This document shows, piece after piece, positions 1 through 10,279 of a stretch of DNA of 64,000 nucleotides. The notes beneath the pieces are model-generated. The model was not told the origin of the DNA and did no database searches. It worked only from the letters and a program-made list of their open reading frames with translations. The stretch's first letter is position 1; each line of letters begins with the position of its first letter. The DNA is taken from positions 4,663,171 through 4,727,170 of the forward strand of contig NZ_CP093300.1 in NCBI RefSeq assembly GCF_022812285.1, in the 5' to 3' direction. The stretch comes from Alkalihalobacillus sp. LMS39 (GTDB taxonomy: Bacteria; Bacillota; Bacilli; Bacillales; Bacillaceae_F). The position numbers and the translations under genes were made by a program.

Positions 1-2508
1 CCAAATTCGACGTGCTACTCTTCCAATAACAGTGTATTCCGGGTCTAAGCCATTACTAAAGAAAAACGAAAGATTAGGTGCGAAAGCGTCGATATCCATA
101 CCTCGGCTTAAATAATATTCAATATACGTAAAGCCGTTTGCTAATGTAAATGCAAGTTGGGAGATTGGATTTGCGCCTGCTTCAGCAATATGATATCCCG
201 AAATGGAAACAGAATAATAGTTTCTTACCGAGTGATCAATGAAATATTGTTGAATATCCCCCATCATCCGAAGCGCAAACTCTGTTGAAAAAATACATGT
301 GTTTTGCCCCTGGTCTTCTTTTAGTATATCTGCTTGGACTGTTCCTCGAACAGAAGCTAATGTTTTTTGCTTAATTTGTTCATACTCATCTTTCGTTGGC
401 TCATTTCCTGTCTTTTCCTTGAAGAATTCGACTTGTTGTTCAATGGCTGTATTCATAAACATGGCAAGGATGATCGGAGCTGGGCCGTTAATTGTCATTG
501 ATACCGAAGTGGAAGGGGCACAAAGATCAAACCCGGCGTATAATTTTTTCATATCATCTAATGTACAAATGCTTACGCCACTTTCCCCGATCTTCCCGTA
601 AATATCTGGACGATAATCTGGATCTTCTCCGTATAGCGTTACAGAATCGAATGCTGTACTTAAGCGCTTTGCTTCATCATCCTTTGACAAATAGTGGAAT
701 CTACGATTTGTCCGTTCTGGAGTCCCTTCCCCTGCAAACTGACGTTTCGGATCTTCACCTTTGCGTTTAAACGGAAAAACACCAGCAGTATATGGAAACA
801 CACCAGGTACATTTTCTTCATAGGACCAACGGACGATATCACCCCAGTCTGAATACTTCGGTAGCACAACTTTAGGAATCTTTAATCCAGACAAACTTTC
901 CGTTACAAGCTCTGTTACAATTTCTTTATCTCTAATTTTGGTTGTAAATGATGTTTGCGCATATTTTTCTTTCACGGTTTCCCATTGGTCTAAAATTTGC
1001 TTTGTTTCCGGATGAAGAGTCGATTCTATATATTGCTTTGTTTTTTCAAGTTGCTCTAGTACATTGGCTTCCGTTCCAACCCCTTGCTGTAACACCTCGA
1101 TTGTTCCCGTTACTTGAAATAATTTTCTGGCTTTTGTTGCTTCTTCATCTGTATATTTTTTATAGTCTTTAATCGTTTGAGCAATTTCTCTTAAATAGTG
1201 TGTCCGATCCGGCGGAATAATGAGATTTTGGACAGTGACCGTTTCATCACTAGGTTTTTCAACTTCCCATTCAACACCACACTTGTCATTCAAAGTTTTA
1301 ATTAATGCATGAAACAATCGATTTGTTCCTACGTCATTAAACTGACTCGCGATAGTACCGTATACTGGCATCGTTTCTAGTGGTTCTGTAAATAACATAT
1401 GACTTCGTTGATATTGTTTTCTTACATGCTGGAGGGCATCTTCTGACCCTTTTCGTTCAAACTTATTAATGACGATTAAATCAGCATAATCAATCATATC
1501 AATTTTTTCTAACTGAGTTGGAGCTCCGTACTCACTCGTCATGACATACATAGACACGTCCGATACTTCTGTAATTTCAGCATCACCTTGGCCAATCCCA
1601 CTCGTTTCTACTATGACTAAATCAAATCCAGCTGCTTTAACAATTTGGATCGCATCTTTTATACTCGCTGAAATTTCTGTTTTCGATCCTCTTGTTGCTA
1701 AACTTCTCATAAATACACGTGGGTGATGAATCGCATTCATTCGAATTCGATCTCCTAATAAAGCTCCCCCTGTTTTTTGTTTTGTCGGGTCAATCGATAA
1801 GATGGCGACCGATTTATTCTCAAATTCCATTAAGAAACGCCGAACAAGCTCATCCGTTAATGAACTTTTTCCCGCTCCCCCTGTTCCTGTAATCCCTAGG
1901 ACAGGAACGTCCTTTGCATATTCTGCTATCTTTTGTAACACATCATTTGCATTTTCTACTTGTTCTACATGTTTGGCTACTTGTTGCTCAGCTAAAGAAA
2001 TTAACCTTGCAATCGCTCTAGTCTTTTGTTCTTTCGCTTCTTCCATTTCTGTTGTTACACTTTTTACTGTCGGGACATCACATTCTTGCAACATTTGATT
2101 TATCATGCCTTGAAGTCCATATTGTCGTCCATCTTCAGGAGAAAAAATTCGTGCAATCCCATACTCGTGCAGCTCTTTAATTTCGGCTGGGATAATGACA
2201 CCACCTCCACCACCGTATAGACGAATATGACCTGCTCCTTTTTCTTGAAGTAGGTCATACATATATTTAAAATATTCAACATGACCTCCTTGATAAGATG
2301 AAATCGCAATTCCTTGAACATCCTCTTGTATGGCAGCGCTTACAACTTCTTCAACAGAACGATTATGTCCTAGATGAATAACCTCTGCTCCACTCGCTTG
2401 CAATATTCTCCTCATAATATTAATTGATGCGTCATGGCCATCAAATAAACTACTTGCTGTAACAAAACGAACAGGGTGTTTCGGACGGTAAATATCATGT
2501 AAATCCAT
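1..2508 (-). CDS. icmF: IcmF-type fused isobutyryl-CoA mutase, C-terminus beyond window
   Basis: Adenosylcobalamin-dependent acyl-CoA mutase fused to its G-protein chaperone; this family interconverts isobutyryl- and n-butyryl-CoA (some members isovaleryl/pivalyl-CoA). The frame is open to the window edge: 836 codons are seen, and family members have about 1,080 residues, so the mutase domain is cut. Order seen: B12-binding domain at residues 1-140 ([23 protein letters not shown]), MeaB-like GTPase domain with P-loop GTGGAGKSS near residues 207-216 and a SIDPTK motif, linker, then mutase large domain from about 570 ([19 protein letters not shown]). The ATG follows AAAGGAGGAG. It lies downstream of the TetR gene with its own operator-bearing promoter, next to acyl-CoA degradation genes. 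Confidence 0.93.
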   Translation of the reverse strand, partial: MDLHDIYRPKHPVRFVTASSLFDGHDASINIMRRILQASGAEVIHLGHNRSVEEVVSAAIQEDVQGIAISSYQGGHVEYFKYMYDLLQEKGAGHIRLYGGGGGVIIPAEIKELHEYGIARIFSPEDGRQYGLQGMINQMLQECDVPTVKSVTTEMEEAKEQKTRAIARLISLAEQQVAKHVEQVENANDVLQKIAEYAKDVPVLGITGTGGAGKSSLTDELVRRFLMEFENKSVAILSIDPTKQKTGGALLGDRIRMNAIHHPRVFMRSLATRGSKTEISASIKDAIQIVKAAGFDLVIVETSGIGQGDAEITEVSDVSMYVMTSEYGAPTQLEKIDMIDYADLIVINKFERKGSEDALQHVRKQYQRSHMLFTEPLETMPVYGTIASQFNDVGTNRLFHALIKTLNDKCGVEWEVEKPSDETVTVQNLIIPPDRTHYLREIAQTIKDYKKYTDEEATKARKLFQVTGTIEVLQQGVGTEANVLEQLEKTKQYIESTLHPETKQILDQWETVKEKYAQTSFTTKIRDKEIVTELVTESLSGLKIPKVVLPKYSDWGDIVRWSYEENVPGVFPYTAGVFPFKRKGEDPKRQFAGEGTPERTNRRFHYLSKDDEAKRLSTAFDSVTLYGEDPDYRPDIYGKIGESGVSICTLDDMKKLYAGFDLCAPSTSVSMTINGPAPIILAMFMNTAIEQQVEFFKEKTGNEPTKDEYEQIKQKTLASVRGTVQADILKEDQGQNTCIFSTEFALRMMGDIQQYFIDHSVRNYYSVSISGYHIAEAGANPISQLAFTLANGFTYIEYYLSRGMDIDAFAPNLSFFFSNGLDPEYTVIGRVARRIW

Positions 2509-2544
2509 CTTGACTCCTCCTTTATTAAATCATATTGACAAGAA

Positions 2545-2562
2545 ACTGAACGAACGCTCAGT
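2545..2562 (-). promoter_or_regulatory. TetR-type operator upstream of icmF
   Basis: An 18-bp imperfect palindrome, ACTGAACGAACGCTCAGT (8-bp half sites, 2-bp centre), lies 37 bp before the icmF start codon, between it and the tetR gene. A site of identical architecture precedes mmgA (7774-7791). The size and symmetry suit a TetR-family dimer pair; the adjacent TetR protein is the obvious candidate binder. That assignment is inference. Confidence 0.65.
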
Positions 2563-2602
2563 TTTGGTTGAAAGGTTATTTTTTTCTTCCGACTGGTTTT
2601 TT

Positions 2603-3226
2603 TTACCTTTTTACACCAGTGAGAAGAAACTGTAATTGCAATTCTGTATATTGTTCTAATGTAAATTCTTTTTGCAATGCCCAGCGGCGAAATGTCCACA
2701 TTTGGCCTTTTACTAATATATTATGAGCGAGCATTTTTATTTCTTCATTTGTTAAGGCAATCGCGTCCTCTTCTACACAATCACGAACGATTTGTTCAAT
2801 CATATCGTTCATTTCCATTTCTTTTTGAAGCACATATTTTAACGCTTCTTTTGGCAATGATTTAGTTTCTTGATACATAACAAGAACTTCATCTTCCATT
2901 TCATCAATGACTTTAAAATAAGCAGCAACAGCTTCTTTTAAGCGTTCTACTCCTGATGTATTTGTGCCTAAATATTGCTTTAGTCTGTCACGTACTTCTT
3001 CATAAATCGCATCACAAACAAGATATAACACATCTTCTTTTGCACCAATATATTCATACAATGTTCCAATACTAAAACCAGATTGCTTTGCAATTTCTCT
3101 TGTTGTCGTTCGGTGAAATCCTTTTTCTGTAAAAAGAGAAACGGCTCCTTTAATCATTTGTTCACGACGCTTTTTAATTAGTTGCTCATCTTTAACCATA
3201 GAAGGAACTTTTTTCTTTTGAATCAA
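2603..3226 (-). CDS. TetR/AcrR-family transcriptional regulator (acyl-CoA degradation)
   Basis: 207-residue TetR-family repressor. Residues 18-65 form the helix-turn-helix domain (FTEKGFHRTTTREIAKQSGF, then GTLYEYIGAKEDVLY), followed by an all-helical ligand-binding domain typical of fatty-acid-responsive regulators. The chosen start is a TTG preceded at good distance by GTGAGGA; the internal ATG (residue 10) has no ribosome binding site. A hairpin with a T-tract separates it from acdA, so it probably has its own promoter (TTGACA is visible at about 3246-3251 on the minus strand). It lies between the mmg-acdA operon and icmF and probably controls both through the 18-bp operators. The effector is unknown; an acyl-CoA is likely from context. 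Confidence 0.88.
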   Translation of the reverse strand: MIQKKKVPSMVKDEQLIKKRREQMIKGAVSLFTEKGFHRTTTREIAKQSGFSIGTLYEYIGAKEDVLYLVCDAIYEEVRDRLKQYLGTNTSGVERLKEAVAAYFKVIDEMEDEVLVMYQETKSLPKEALKYVLQKEMEMNDMIEQIVRDCVEEDAIALTNEEIKMLAHNILVKGQMWTFRRWALQKEFTLEQYTELQLQFLLTGVKR

Positions 3227-3274
3227 CGAAAATTCCTCACTTTCTTGTCAATAGATTCATTCAATTCACTTGGC

Positions 3275-3300
3275 TAAAAAGAGGAGAAAGACTCTCCCCT
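3275..3300 (-). terminator. Terminator after acdA
   Basis: On the minus strand AGGGGAG and CTCCTCT pair around a 7-nt loop, followed by a T-run. It ends the mmgA-mmgB-mmgC-acdA transcript before tetR. Confidence 0.6.
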
Positions 3301-3382
3301 AGCCATCACGTGAACAGAGCAAGTCTGACCTTGCCTTAATTCTCTATTGTAACTGAATATATCAAAATCGTGAATGAATTTT

Positions 3383-4525
3383 TTAGTCAACTAATAACAT
3401 TTTTGCAATAACGAGACGTTGAATTTCATTTGTTCCTTCATATATTTGGGTGATTTTCGCATCACGCATATACCGTTCAACTGGATAATCTTTTGTATAA
3501 CCATATCCGCCAAAAACTTGAACTGCTTCCACTGTGACTTCCATCGCTGTATCACCTGCAAGAAGCTTGGACATCGCTGATTCTTTCCCATACGAAATTC
3601 CTTCACTTTCTCTCCATGCTGCTTGATATGTTAATAATCTTGATGCTTCAATTTTTGTAGCCATATCTGCAAGCTTAAAGCCAATTCCTTGTTGTTGTCC
3701 GATTGATTTTCCAAATTGCTTTCTCTCTTTCGCATACTGTACCGAAGCGTCTAATGCTCCTTGCGCGATTCCAACAGCTTGTGCTGCGATTCCATTTCTT
3801 CCACCATCAAGTGTCATCATCGCGATTTTAAAGCCTTCTCCTTCTTTTCCTAACATGTTTTCTTTTGGAACGCGGACATCTTCAAAAATAATTTCAGTTG
3901 TCGGTGATGAACGAATTCCTAGTTTCTTTTCTTTCTTTCCTACAGAGAAGCCAGGCATATCACTTTCAACAATAAACGCTGTAACACCTTTATGCTTTAA
4001 CTCTGGGTTTGTTACGGCAAAAACAATATAAATATCAGCTATGCCTCCATTTGTAATAAAGATTTTCGAACCATTTAAAATATAATCGTCACCGTCTAGC
4101 TTCGCAGTTGTTTTCATGCTTGCTGCATCAGACCCTGAACCTGGTTCTGTCAGTCCATACGCTCCAATTTTGCGACCTTCTGCTAACGCACGTAAATACG
4201 TTTGCTTTTGTTCTTCTGTTCCAAATTTATATAAAGGCCAGCTTGCTAATGAAATATGAGCCGATAATGTTACCCCAATAGACGCACACACTCGCGATAG
4301 TTCTTCAACAGCGATAACATAACTTAAATAGTCAGCGCCAATACCACCATATTCTTCTGGCCACGGAATTCCTGTTAAACCAAGTTCTGCCATCTTATCA
4401 AAAATTTCGCGATCAAAACGTTCTTCCTCATCTCGTTCTTCTGCTGTTGGTTCTACTTCATTTTTAGCAAAATCTCGGACCATTTTTCTAATCATTTCTT
4501 GTTCTTCTGTTAATTGAAAGTTCAT
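3383..4525 (-). CDS. acdA: Acyl-CoA dehydrogenase AcdA
   Basis: FAD-dependent acyl-CoA dehydrogenase, the first oxidation of the beta-oxidation cycle, passing electrons to electron-transfer flavoprotein. 380 residues, the usual length. It begins [20 protein letters not shown] and shows the family motifs [39 protein letters not shown] and [11 protein letters not shown], with the catalytic-base glutamate in the last. By recall it is closest to B. subtilis AcdA. It lies 13 bp after mmgC in the same operon with GTGGGGG as ribosome binding site. Two acyl-CoA dehydrogenases in tandem suggest different chain-length or branching preferences. Confidence 0.92.
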   Translation of the reverse strand: MNFQLTEEQEMIRKMVRDFAKNEVEPTAEERDEEERFDREIFDKMAELGLTGIPWPEEYGGIGADYLSYVIAVEELSRVCASIGVTLSAHISLASWPLYKFGTEEQKQTYLRALAEGRKIGAYGLTEPGSGSDAASMKTTAKLDGDDYILNGSKIFITNGGIADIYIVFAVTNPELKHKGVTAFIVESDMPGFSVGKKEKKLGIRSSPTTEIIFEDVRVPKENMLGKEGEGFKIAMMTLDGGRNGIAAQAVGIAQGALDASVQYAKERKQFGKSIGQQQGIGFKLADMATKIEASRLLTYQAAWRESEGISYGKESAMSKLLAGDTAMEVTVEAVQVFGGYGYTKDYPVERYMRDAKITQIYEGTNEIQRLVIAKMLLVD

Positions 4526-4538
4526 TATTGTTCCCCCA

Positions 4539-5678
4539 CTATTCTTGTAATGTTTTCATAATCACTAGCTTTTGAATTTCACTCGTTCCTTCGTAAATCT
4601 CAGTTACTTTAGCATCTCGGAAAAAGCGTTCAACAGGATAATCTTTTGTATACCCGTATCCACCAAAAATTTGAACGGCCTCTGTCGCTACATCCATCGC
4701 TGTTTTTGAAGCATATAATTTTGCCATGGCTGCCTCTTGTTTACAAGACTTTCCTTGTTGTCGTAAATGAGCGGCGCGATAGGTTAGTAGTTTTGATGCT
4801 TCAATAGCAGTCGCCATATTGGCTAGTTTAAATGCAATTCCTTGTTGGCTTGCAATGGAGCGACCAAATTGTTTTCGTTCTTTTGCATAGTCTGTTGCTG
4901 CTTCTAAAGCCGCTTCGGCAATACCTAATGCTTGAGCCGCAATCCCAATACGACCAACTTCCAAATTAGCCATCGCAATTTTAAACCCTTCTCCTTCTTC
5001 TCCTAGGCGGTTTTCAACTGGGACTTTCGCATCTTCAAATAATAGCTGTGTCGTATTTGAGCCGTGCAATCCCATTTTCCGTTCTTTCTTTCCAACGCTA
5101 AAGCCTTCTGTATGTTTATCGACAATAAAAGCAGTAACTCCTTTAGCACCCGCATTTACATCGGTTTTTGCAAAAACAATATACGTATCCGCTTCCCCAC
5201 CATTTGTTATAAATGCTTTTGTTCCGTTTATTCGATAGTGGTCACCATGTAATACTGCGGTTGTTTTTAACCCTGCAGCATCAGAACCAGCATTAGGCTC
5301 TGTTAACCCAAAAGCTCCTAAATATTCACCACTTGCGAGTTTTGTCACATACTTTTGTTTCTGCTCTTCGGTACCGAAATATAAAATTGGATTTGTGCCA
5401 ACTGATGTATGCACCGAAAGAATGACACCTACTGTTGCACTTACTTTCGATAATTCATGAATTGCTAAAATATAGGAAATAAAGTCCATACCTGAACCAT
5501 TGTATTGTTCTGATATTGGAATTCCCATTAACCCTAATTCTCCCATTTCTTTAATTATCTCTTTTGGAAAAACGTCAGATTCCTCCATTTTCTCTATAAA
5601 GGGAGCGACTTTATCTCTAGCAAAGCTTTGAACCATCTTTTGCATCATGACCTGTTCTTCTGTAAAAAGAAGATTCAT
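4539..5678 (-). CDS. mmgC: Acyl-CoA dehydrogenase, MmgC-like
   Basis: Second FAD acyl-CoA dehydrogenase of the operon, resembling B. subtilis MmgC ([20 protein letters not shown] is a shared signature). Motifs: [40 protein letters not shown]. The open frame extends five codons upstream to a TTG at 5693 lacking a ribosome binding site; the ATG at 5678 gives 379 residues and an N-terminus matching the paralogue downstream, so it is preferred. It starts about 20 bp after mmgB. It is clearly diverged from acdA (different N-terminal halves), so the pair is not a recent duplication. Confidence 0.9.
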   Translation of the reverse strand: MNLLFTEEQVMMQKMVQSFARDKVAPFIEKMEESDVFPKEIIKEMGELGLMGIPISEQYNGSGMDFISYILAIHELSKVSATVGVILSVHTSVGTNPILYFGTEEQKQKYVTKLASGEYLGAFGLTEPNAGSDAAGLKTTAVLHGDHYRINGTKAFITNGGEADTYIVFAKTDVNAGAKGVTAFIVDKHTEGFSVGKKERKMGLHGSNTTQLLFEDAKVPVENRLGEEGEGFKIAMANLEVGRIGIAAQALGIAEAALEAATDYAKERKQFGRSIASQQGIAFKLANMATAIEASKLLTYRAAHLRQQGKSCKQEAAMAKLYASKTAMDVATEAVQIFGGYGYTKDYPVERFFRDAKVTEIYEGTSEIQKLVIMKTLQE

Positions 5679-5698
5679 TTTTCTCACGCCCAATCTTG

Positions 5699-6550
5699 TT
5701 AGTTATATTCGTAAAACCCTCGTCCTGTTTTCTTTCCAAGCCAACCTGCTTTGACATACTTTCTTAACAGTGGACAAGGTCTGTATTTGTCGTCTCCAAA
5801 CCCATCATGAAGCGTTTCCATAATATAAAGGCACGTATCCAGACCGATAAAGTCTGCTAATGTAAGTGGTCCCATTGGATGATTCATCCCTAACTTCATC
5901 ACTTCATCAACGGCTTCTTTCGTTGCAACTCCTTCGTAAACGGTATAAATCGCTTCATTGATCATAGGCATTAAAATCCGATTTGAAACAAACCCAGGGA
6001 AATCATTAACTTCCACAGCAGTTTTCCCTAACGTTTCAGAAACAGCAGAAATCACTTCATATACAGCATCACTCGTTTGCAACCCACGAATAATTTCGAC
6101 GAGCTTCATTACAGGAACTGGATTCATAAAGTGCATACCAATAACTTGTTCTGGTCGCTTTGTTGCTGCTGCAATTTCCGTAATAGGCAATGATGAAGTA
6201 TTTGTCGCTAAAATCGCATGGCTCGGTGCATGTTCATCTAATTGTCCGAAAATTTTCGCTTTGATTTCCATGTTTTCTACTGCTGCTTCAATAATTAAAT
6301 CGGTTTTTTTTGCATTTGTAATGTCTATTGATTTTTCAATTCGACTTAGAATTGTTGTTTTATCCTCTTCTGCTAAGCGTCCTTTTTCTACTTGTCTATG
6401 AAGGTTTTTCTCAATTCCAACTAGCCCTTTTGTTACTGCCTGTTCATTGACATCATGTAAAATAACGTGAAACCCAGCTTGAGCATGAACTTGAGCAATT
6501 CCTGAACCCATTTGTCCCGCTCCGACAACCATCACTGTTTTTATCTCCAT
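5699..6550 (-). CDS. mmgB: 3-hydroxybutyryl-CoA dehydrogenase
   Basis: NAD-dependent 3-hydroxyacyl-CoA dehydrogenase, third step of beta-oxidation (or acetoacetyl-CoA reduction in reverse). 283 residues, normal for the short monofunctional form. The Rossmann fold is at the N-terminus ([16 protein letters not shown]), followed by [21 protein letters not shown] containing the catalytic histidine, and the C-terminal helical domain with [18 protein letters not shown] and [14 protein letters not shown]. The ATG follows GAGGATG at proper spacing and lies 13 bp after the thiolase, so the two are co-transcribed. Confidence 0.93.
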   Translation of the reverse strand: MEIKTVMVVGAGQMGSGIAQVHAQAGFHVILHDVNEQAVTKGLVGIEKNLHRQVEKGRLAEEDKTTILSRIEKSIDITNAKKTDLIIEAAVENMEIKAKIFGQLDEHAPSHAILATNTSSLPITEIAAATKRPEQVIGMHFMNPVPVMKLVEIIRGLQTSDAVYEVISAVSETLGKTAVEVNDFPGFVSNRILMPMINEAIYTVYEGVATKEAVDEVMKLGMNHPMGPLTLADFIGLDTCLYIMETLHDGFGDDKYRPCPLLRKYVKAGWLGKKTGRGFYEYN

Positions 6551-6563
6551 CTTTTCATCCTCC

Positions 6564-7751
6564 CTATTTCTTCACTTCTATCATGACCGCATCACCTTGA
6601 CCGCCACCACTACAAATAGCAGCAATCCCAATACCGCCACCTCTTCTTCTTAATTCATATGCTAAAGTTAATATAATTCTCGTTCCACTAGCGCCAATCG
6701 GGTGTCCTAATGCAACCGCTCCTCCATTTACATTGATTTTCTCTGTCGGGATGTTAGCAAGTGATTGACTTGCTAGAGCTACTGCGGCAAACGCTTCATT
6801 TATTTCAAATAAATCAATGTCTTCGACTGTTTTATTCGTTTTTTCAAGAAGCTTATTAATAACAAGCCCAGGAGTTTTCGGAAAATCTTTAGGCTCGATC
6901 GCTAACGATGTGTGAGCTACTACAGTCGCTAATGGCTTTAGTCCTTTTTCTATTGCATTTTCTTCTGAAGTTAAAACAAGGGCACACGCTCCATCATTTA
7001 CACCAGGAGCATTTCCCGCTGTAATCGTCCCTTCTTTTGAAAAAACAGAAGATAATTTCGCTAATCTTTCTATCGTTGTATCACAACGTGGTGCTTCGTC
7101 TTGTACAATGGTCGTGATGTTTCCTTTTCGGTCAGCAATCTCTACCGGTGCAATTTCTTCAAGTAATCTCCCATTTTCGATCGCATCCATTGCTCGTTTA
7201 TGACTTTGTAAGGCCCATTCATCTTGTTTATCACGGCTGATTTCTAATTCTGCCGCTACGTCGTTTCCATAAATCCCCATATGTTGATTTGTAAATGAGC
7301 ATGTGAGACCATCATGAGTCATCGCATCTTTGATTACACCATTTCCCATTCTCAATCCAAATCGAGCTTGCTCTAAAAAATATGGAGCATTACTCATCGA
7401 TTCCATTCCACCAGCAACAACGACCTTTGCATCATCAAGCCGAATCATTTGGTCTGCCATTGTTACACTTCTCATTCCACTAGCACAAACTTTATTAATC
7501 GTTTCTGTTTCAACGTCCCATGGTAAATCTGCATGATGTCCAGCTTGCCTGGATGGAATTTGACCTTGACCTGCCTGCAAAACATTTCCCATTATTAAAT
7601 AATCCACTTGAGTTCCATCTAAGTTCGCTCTTTGTAATGCAGCTTTAATAGCATGACCACCTAATTGTGAAGCCGTCTTTGATTGTAATCCCCCACCAAA
7701 CTTACCAAATGGTGTCCGTGCTCCTTCAATAATGACTGTTTTCTGCAACAT
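6564..7751 (-). CDS. mmgA: Acetyl-CoA C-acetyltransferase (thiolase)
   Basis: Thiolase of the acetoacetyl-CoA type, cleaving 3-ketoacyl-CoA with CoA. The nucleophile cysteine is in NKVCASGMRS, the catalytic histidine in NGGAVALGHPIGASG and the second cysteine in ICSGGGQGDA. The ATG at 7751, preceded by AAGGTGGGGG, gives 395 residues; a GTG three codons upstream is possible but its spacing is poor. First gene of the mmgA-mmgB-mmgC-acdA operon, behind a promoter region carrying an 18-bp TetR-type operator and a cre site. No methylcitrate genes follow, unlike the B. subtilis mmg operon. Confidence 0.93.
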   Translation of the reverse strand: MLQKTVIIEGARTPFGKFGGGLQSKTASQLGGHAIKAALQRANLDGTQVDYLIMGNVLQAGQGQIPSRQAGHHADLPWDVETETINKVCASGMRSVTMADQMIRLDDAKVVVAGGMESMSNAPYFLEQARFGLRMGNGVIKDAMTHDGLTCSFTNQHMGIYGNDVAAELEISRDKQDEWALQSHKRAMDAIENGRLLEEIAPVEIADRKGNITTIVQDEAPRCDTTIERLAKLSSVFSKEGTITAGNAPGVNDGACALVLTSEENAIEKGLKPLATVVAHTSLAIEPKDFPKTPGLVINKLLEKTNKTVEDIDLFEINEAFAAVALASQSLANIPTEKINVNGGAVALGHPIGASGTRIILTLAYELRRRGGGIGIAAICSGGGQGDAVMIEVKK

Positions 7752-7773
7752 TTCCCCCACCTTCCTCGAATAG

Positions 7774-7791
7774 ACCGAACGGTCGCTCAGT
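7774..7791 (-). promoter_or_regulatory. TetR-type operator upstream of mmgA
   Basis: ACCGAACGGTCGCTCAGT is an 18-bp imperfect palindrome with the same 8-2-8 architecture as the site before icmF (2545-2562) and an identical right half. It lies about 22 bp before the mmgA start. The two sites bracket the operon and its candidate regulator. Confidence 0.65.
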
Positions 7792-7817
7792 TTTCATTCT
7801 GAAAAGTTGTTCTATTT

Positions 7818-7831
7818 TGAATACGCTTACA
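7818..7831 (-). promoter_or_regulatory. cre site (CcpA) in the mmgA promoter region
   Basis: On the minus strand TGTAAGCGTATTCA, flanked by AA on both sides, fits the Bacillus catabolite-responsive element pattern TGNAARCGNWWWCA at every position. It would let CcpA repress the acyl-degradation operon when glucose is present, as known for B. subtilis mmg and fatty-acid genes. Confidence 0.65.
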
Positions 7832-7870
7832 TTAAGTGTACCTGATTTTTAACATTTGTCTAGTATGTAT

Positions 7871-7904
7871 GAAGAGTTCAGTAGCAATTTGCTCTGAACT
7901 CTTC
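7871..7904. terminator. Long stem-loop between fadF and mmgA
   Basis: GAAGAGTTCAG and CTGAACTCTTC pair perfectly, with an inner AGCAA/TTGCT stem. It lies 23 bp past the fadF stop codon. There is no real T-tract on either strand, so it may be a weak terminator or an mRNA 3'-end barrier. Confidence 0.5.
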
Positions 7905-7926
7905 ATGGTGTCGAATACATTATATT

Positions 7927-10029
7927 CTAGTGCACAAGCTCTTTTTCCTGTAGAACTAAAGATTTTTCTAAAATTTCAACAAGGTCAAGCGTTTGTACGT
8001 CTTCTTCAACTTCTTTTGCTTTTGTTCCATCACTTAGCATCGTTAAGCAATATGGACATCCGCTTCCAATAACACTTGGATTGACTTCTAATGCTTGTTC
8101 TGTTCGGGCAACATTTACACGTTCTCCTGCATCTTCTTCCATCCACATTAAGCCACCACCGGCTCCACAGCACATTCCTTTTTCACGATTACGTTCCATT
8201 TCTACGAGTGTCACTCCTGGAATGGCTTTTAAAATTTCACGTGGAGCATCATAAACATCGTTGTATCGACCTAAATAACAGGAATCATGGTATACGATTG
8301 TTTCATTCACTTCATACTTCGGTTTAATTTTTCCTTCTTGAATTAATTTAAATAACAATTCAGTATGATGGTAAACTTCTACTCCTTCTAAGCCAAACTC
8401 AGGATACTCATTTTTAAAAGTGTTGTAAGCATGCGGGTCAATCGTCACGATTTTCTTCACATTATGCTTTTGGAATAATTCGATGTTCGCTGTCGCTAGC
8501 TCTTGGAATAAAAACTCGTTTCCGATACGACGTGGTGTATCACCTGAGTTTTTCTCTTTGCTTCCAATAATGGCAAATTTCACACCTGCTTCATTTAACA
8601 CTTTTGCAAATGATTGAGCAATTTTTTGGCTACGCTTGTCGTAAGAGCCCATTGAGCCGACGAAGAATAAATATTCAAATTCTTCTCCTTTTTTCTCAAG
8701 CTCTTTTACTGTTGGTACAACAATATCTTCACGGCCATCGCGCCAGTTTTCACGTTCCTTACGGTTAATTCCCCAAGGGTTACCTTGACGCTCAATATTT
8801 GTAATAGCACGTTGTGCATCCGCATCCATTTTTCCTTCTGTTAACACTAGATATCTTCTCATGTCGATAATTTTATCTACGTGCTCGTTCATAACTGGAC
8901 ATTGATCCTCACAGTTACGGCACGTTGTACAGGCCCAAATTTCCTCTTCTGTAATGACATCTCCAATTAAGCTTACATCGTATCCAGCAGCAACTTCTTG
9001 ATTACCTGCTGATTGCATTGCAAGTTGGTTCGCTTTCGTATTCGAAAAGGCGTATGCAGGCATCCATGCTTGACGCGATGTAACGGCTGCCCCTTTTTCA
9101 GTTAAATGATCACGGATTTTTATAATAAGATCCATCGGTGATAACATTTTCCCTGTTCCTGTAGCCGGACACATATTTGTACAGCGTCCACACTCCACAC
9201 AGGCATATAAATCAACGAGTTGCTTTTGATTGAAATCTTCTACTTTCCCTACACCAAATACTTCTTGTGACTCATCCTCAAAATTAATAGAAGAAAGACG
9301 ACCCACTTCATGTGTACGACCTAAAAATACATTGTATGGTCCAGCAATTAAATGCGCATGCTTTGATTGTGGAACATAAACTAAAAACGTTAATAAAAAT
9401 AATAAATGCATCCACCAGAACACATAAAACAATACCGCAGCTGTTGTCGGTCCAATACCGGACGCAAGCCATGCAATACTAGAAGCAATCGGCTCAAATC
9501 CTGTTAATGATTTATCAAGCCAGATTTTTTCCATTCCTTTTGCACCAAGTTTTGATACCATTAAACCGCCAATGAACACTAGAACAAGTCCAGCTTTCCA
9601 TCCTCGTTTTAAACGAACAAGCTTTTCAACATAACGACGGTAAAACGCCCAAACAACGGCGACTAAAATCATGATTACAACAAGTTCTTGGAAAAACGTA
9701 AAGTACGGATAAAGAGGTCCAAATGGTAAATGGGATCCAGTTGCTAACCCTTTCCAAATGACATCAATCGCACTAAACTGAACAAGTAAAAATCCGTAGA
9801 AAAACATTAAATGGATAATACCACTTTTTTTGTCTTTTAATAATTTCTTTTGTCCAAATACATTGACTAAAACCGCGTTCAACCGCTCTTTTAGCGAATG
9901 ATCAAATTCAACCTTTTTCCCTAACTTGATGTACGTATAACGCGTCATGACTAAAGATACAAACAAGTATACTGCATATCCCGTGATTGCTAAAAAGGCA
10001 ATTAGGTTAATCCATCTAAGCGCTTCCAT
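7927..10029 (-). CDS. fadF: Membrane iron-sulfur reductase FadF (acyl-CoA dehydrogenase/ETF electron carrier)
   Basis: 700-residue membrane protein of the heterodisulfide-reductase-like family, thought to move electrons from acyl-CoA dehydrogenases/ETF to the quinone pool. About five transmembrane helices fill residues 1-225 (starting LIAFLAITGYAVYLFVSLV). Two 4Fe-4S motifs follow: CVECGRCTNMCP near 277-291 and CTTCRNCEDQCP near 365-378. Two cysteine-rich CCG domains lie at the C-terminus (HDSCYLGRYN near 580, MCCGAGGG near 618, GCPYCLTML). Homologous to B. subtilis FadF (YwjF), also near acdA and clsB. Divergent from clsB, with a FadR-type operator overlapping its probable -35 region. Confidence 0.93.
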   Translation of the reverse strand: MEALRWINLIAFLAITGYAVYLFVSLVMTRYTYIKLGKKVEFDHSLKERLNAVLVNVFGQKKLLKDKKSGIIHLMFFYGFLLVQFSAIDVIWKGLATGSHLPFGPLYPYFTFFQELVVIMILVAVVWAFYRRYVEKLVRLKRGWKAGLVLVFIGGLMVSKLGAKGMEKIWLDKSLTGFEPIASSIAWLASGIGPTTAAVLFYVFWWMHLLFLLTFLVYVPQSKHAHLIAGPYNVFLGRTHEVGRLSSINFEDESQEVFGVGKVEDFNQKQLVDLYACVECGRCTNMCPATGTGKMLSPMDLIIKIRDHLTEKGAAVTSRQAWMPAYAFSNTKANQLAMQSAGNQEVAAGYDVSLIGDVITEEEIWACTTCRNCEDQCPVMNEHVDKIIDMRRYLVLTEGKMDADAQRAITNIERQGNPWGINRKERENWRDGREDIVVPTVKELEKKGEEFEYLFFVGSMGSYDKRSQKIAQSFAKVLNEAGVKFAIIGSKEKNSGDTPRRIGNEFLFQELATANIELFQKHNVKKIVTIDPHAYNTFKNEYPEFGLEGVEVYHHTELLFKLIQEGKIKPKYEVNETIVYHDSCYLGRYNDVYDAPREILKAIPGVTLVEMERNREKGMCCGAGGGLMWMEEDAGERVNVARTEQALEVNPSVIGSGCPYCLTMLSDGTKAKEVEEDVQTLDLVEILEKSLVLQEKELVH

Positions 10030-10157
10030 TTATAAGCATCCCCTTTCATCCTTATCCTTTTTGTTAATTTCTTTGAGGCAAAACGCATTCTCTCCTAGAA
10101 ATGCATTGTCAGAAAATATTTTATTTTTAGGTTGTCATCATTATAACACAATTTTTA

Positions 10158-10179
10158 AATGAATGAGTATTCACTCATT
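10158..10179 (-). promoter_or_regulatory. fadR box: FadR-type operator at the fadF promoter
   Basis: A 22-bp imperfect palindrome with core TGAATGAGTATTCACTCA, close to the Bacillus FadR consensus TGAATGANTANTCATTCA. On the minus strand a TATAAT (+ strand 10140-10145) lies downstream so that the palindrome overlaps the -35 region of the fadF promoter. The same type of site occurs at 23736-23751. No FadR gene is in this window. Confidence 0.7.
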
Positions 10180-10279
10180 AATTTTTTTATTTTTTTTATC
10201 AGTAAATATTGGCTTTTGTAATTTCATTAGAAACGGAAACAATAAATAACAAGATAATATATCTAAATAGGAGGTAAAT

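Noticed and set aside
660-1172. Several plus- and minus-strand frames in the first 2.5 kb
   Set aside because: All lie within icmF, whose frame is open to the window edge and has clear domain motifs throughout.
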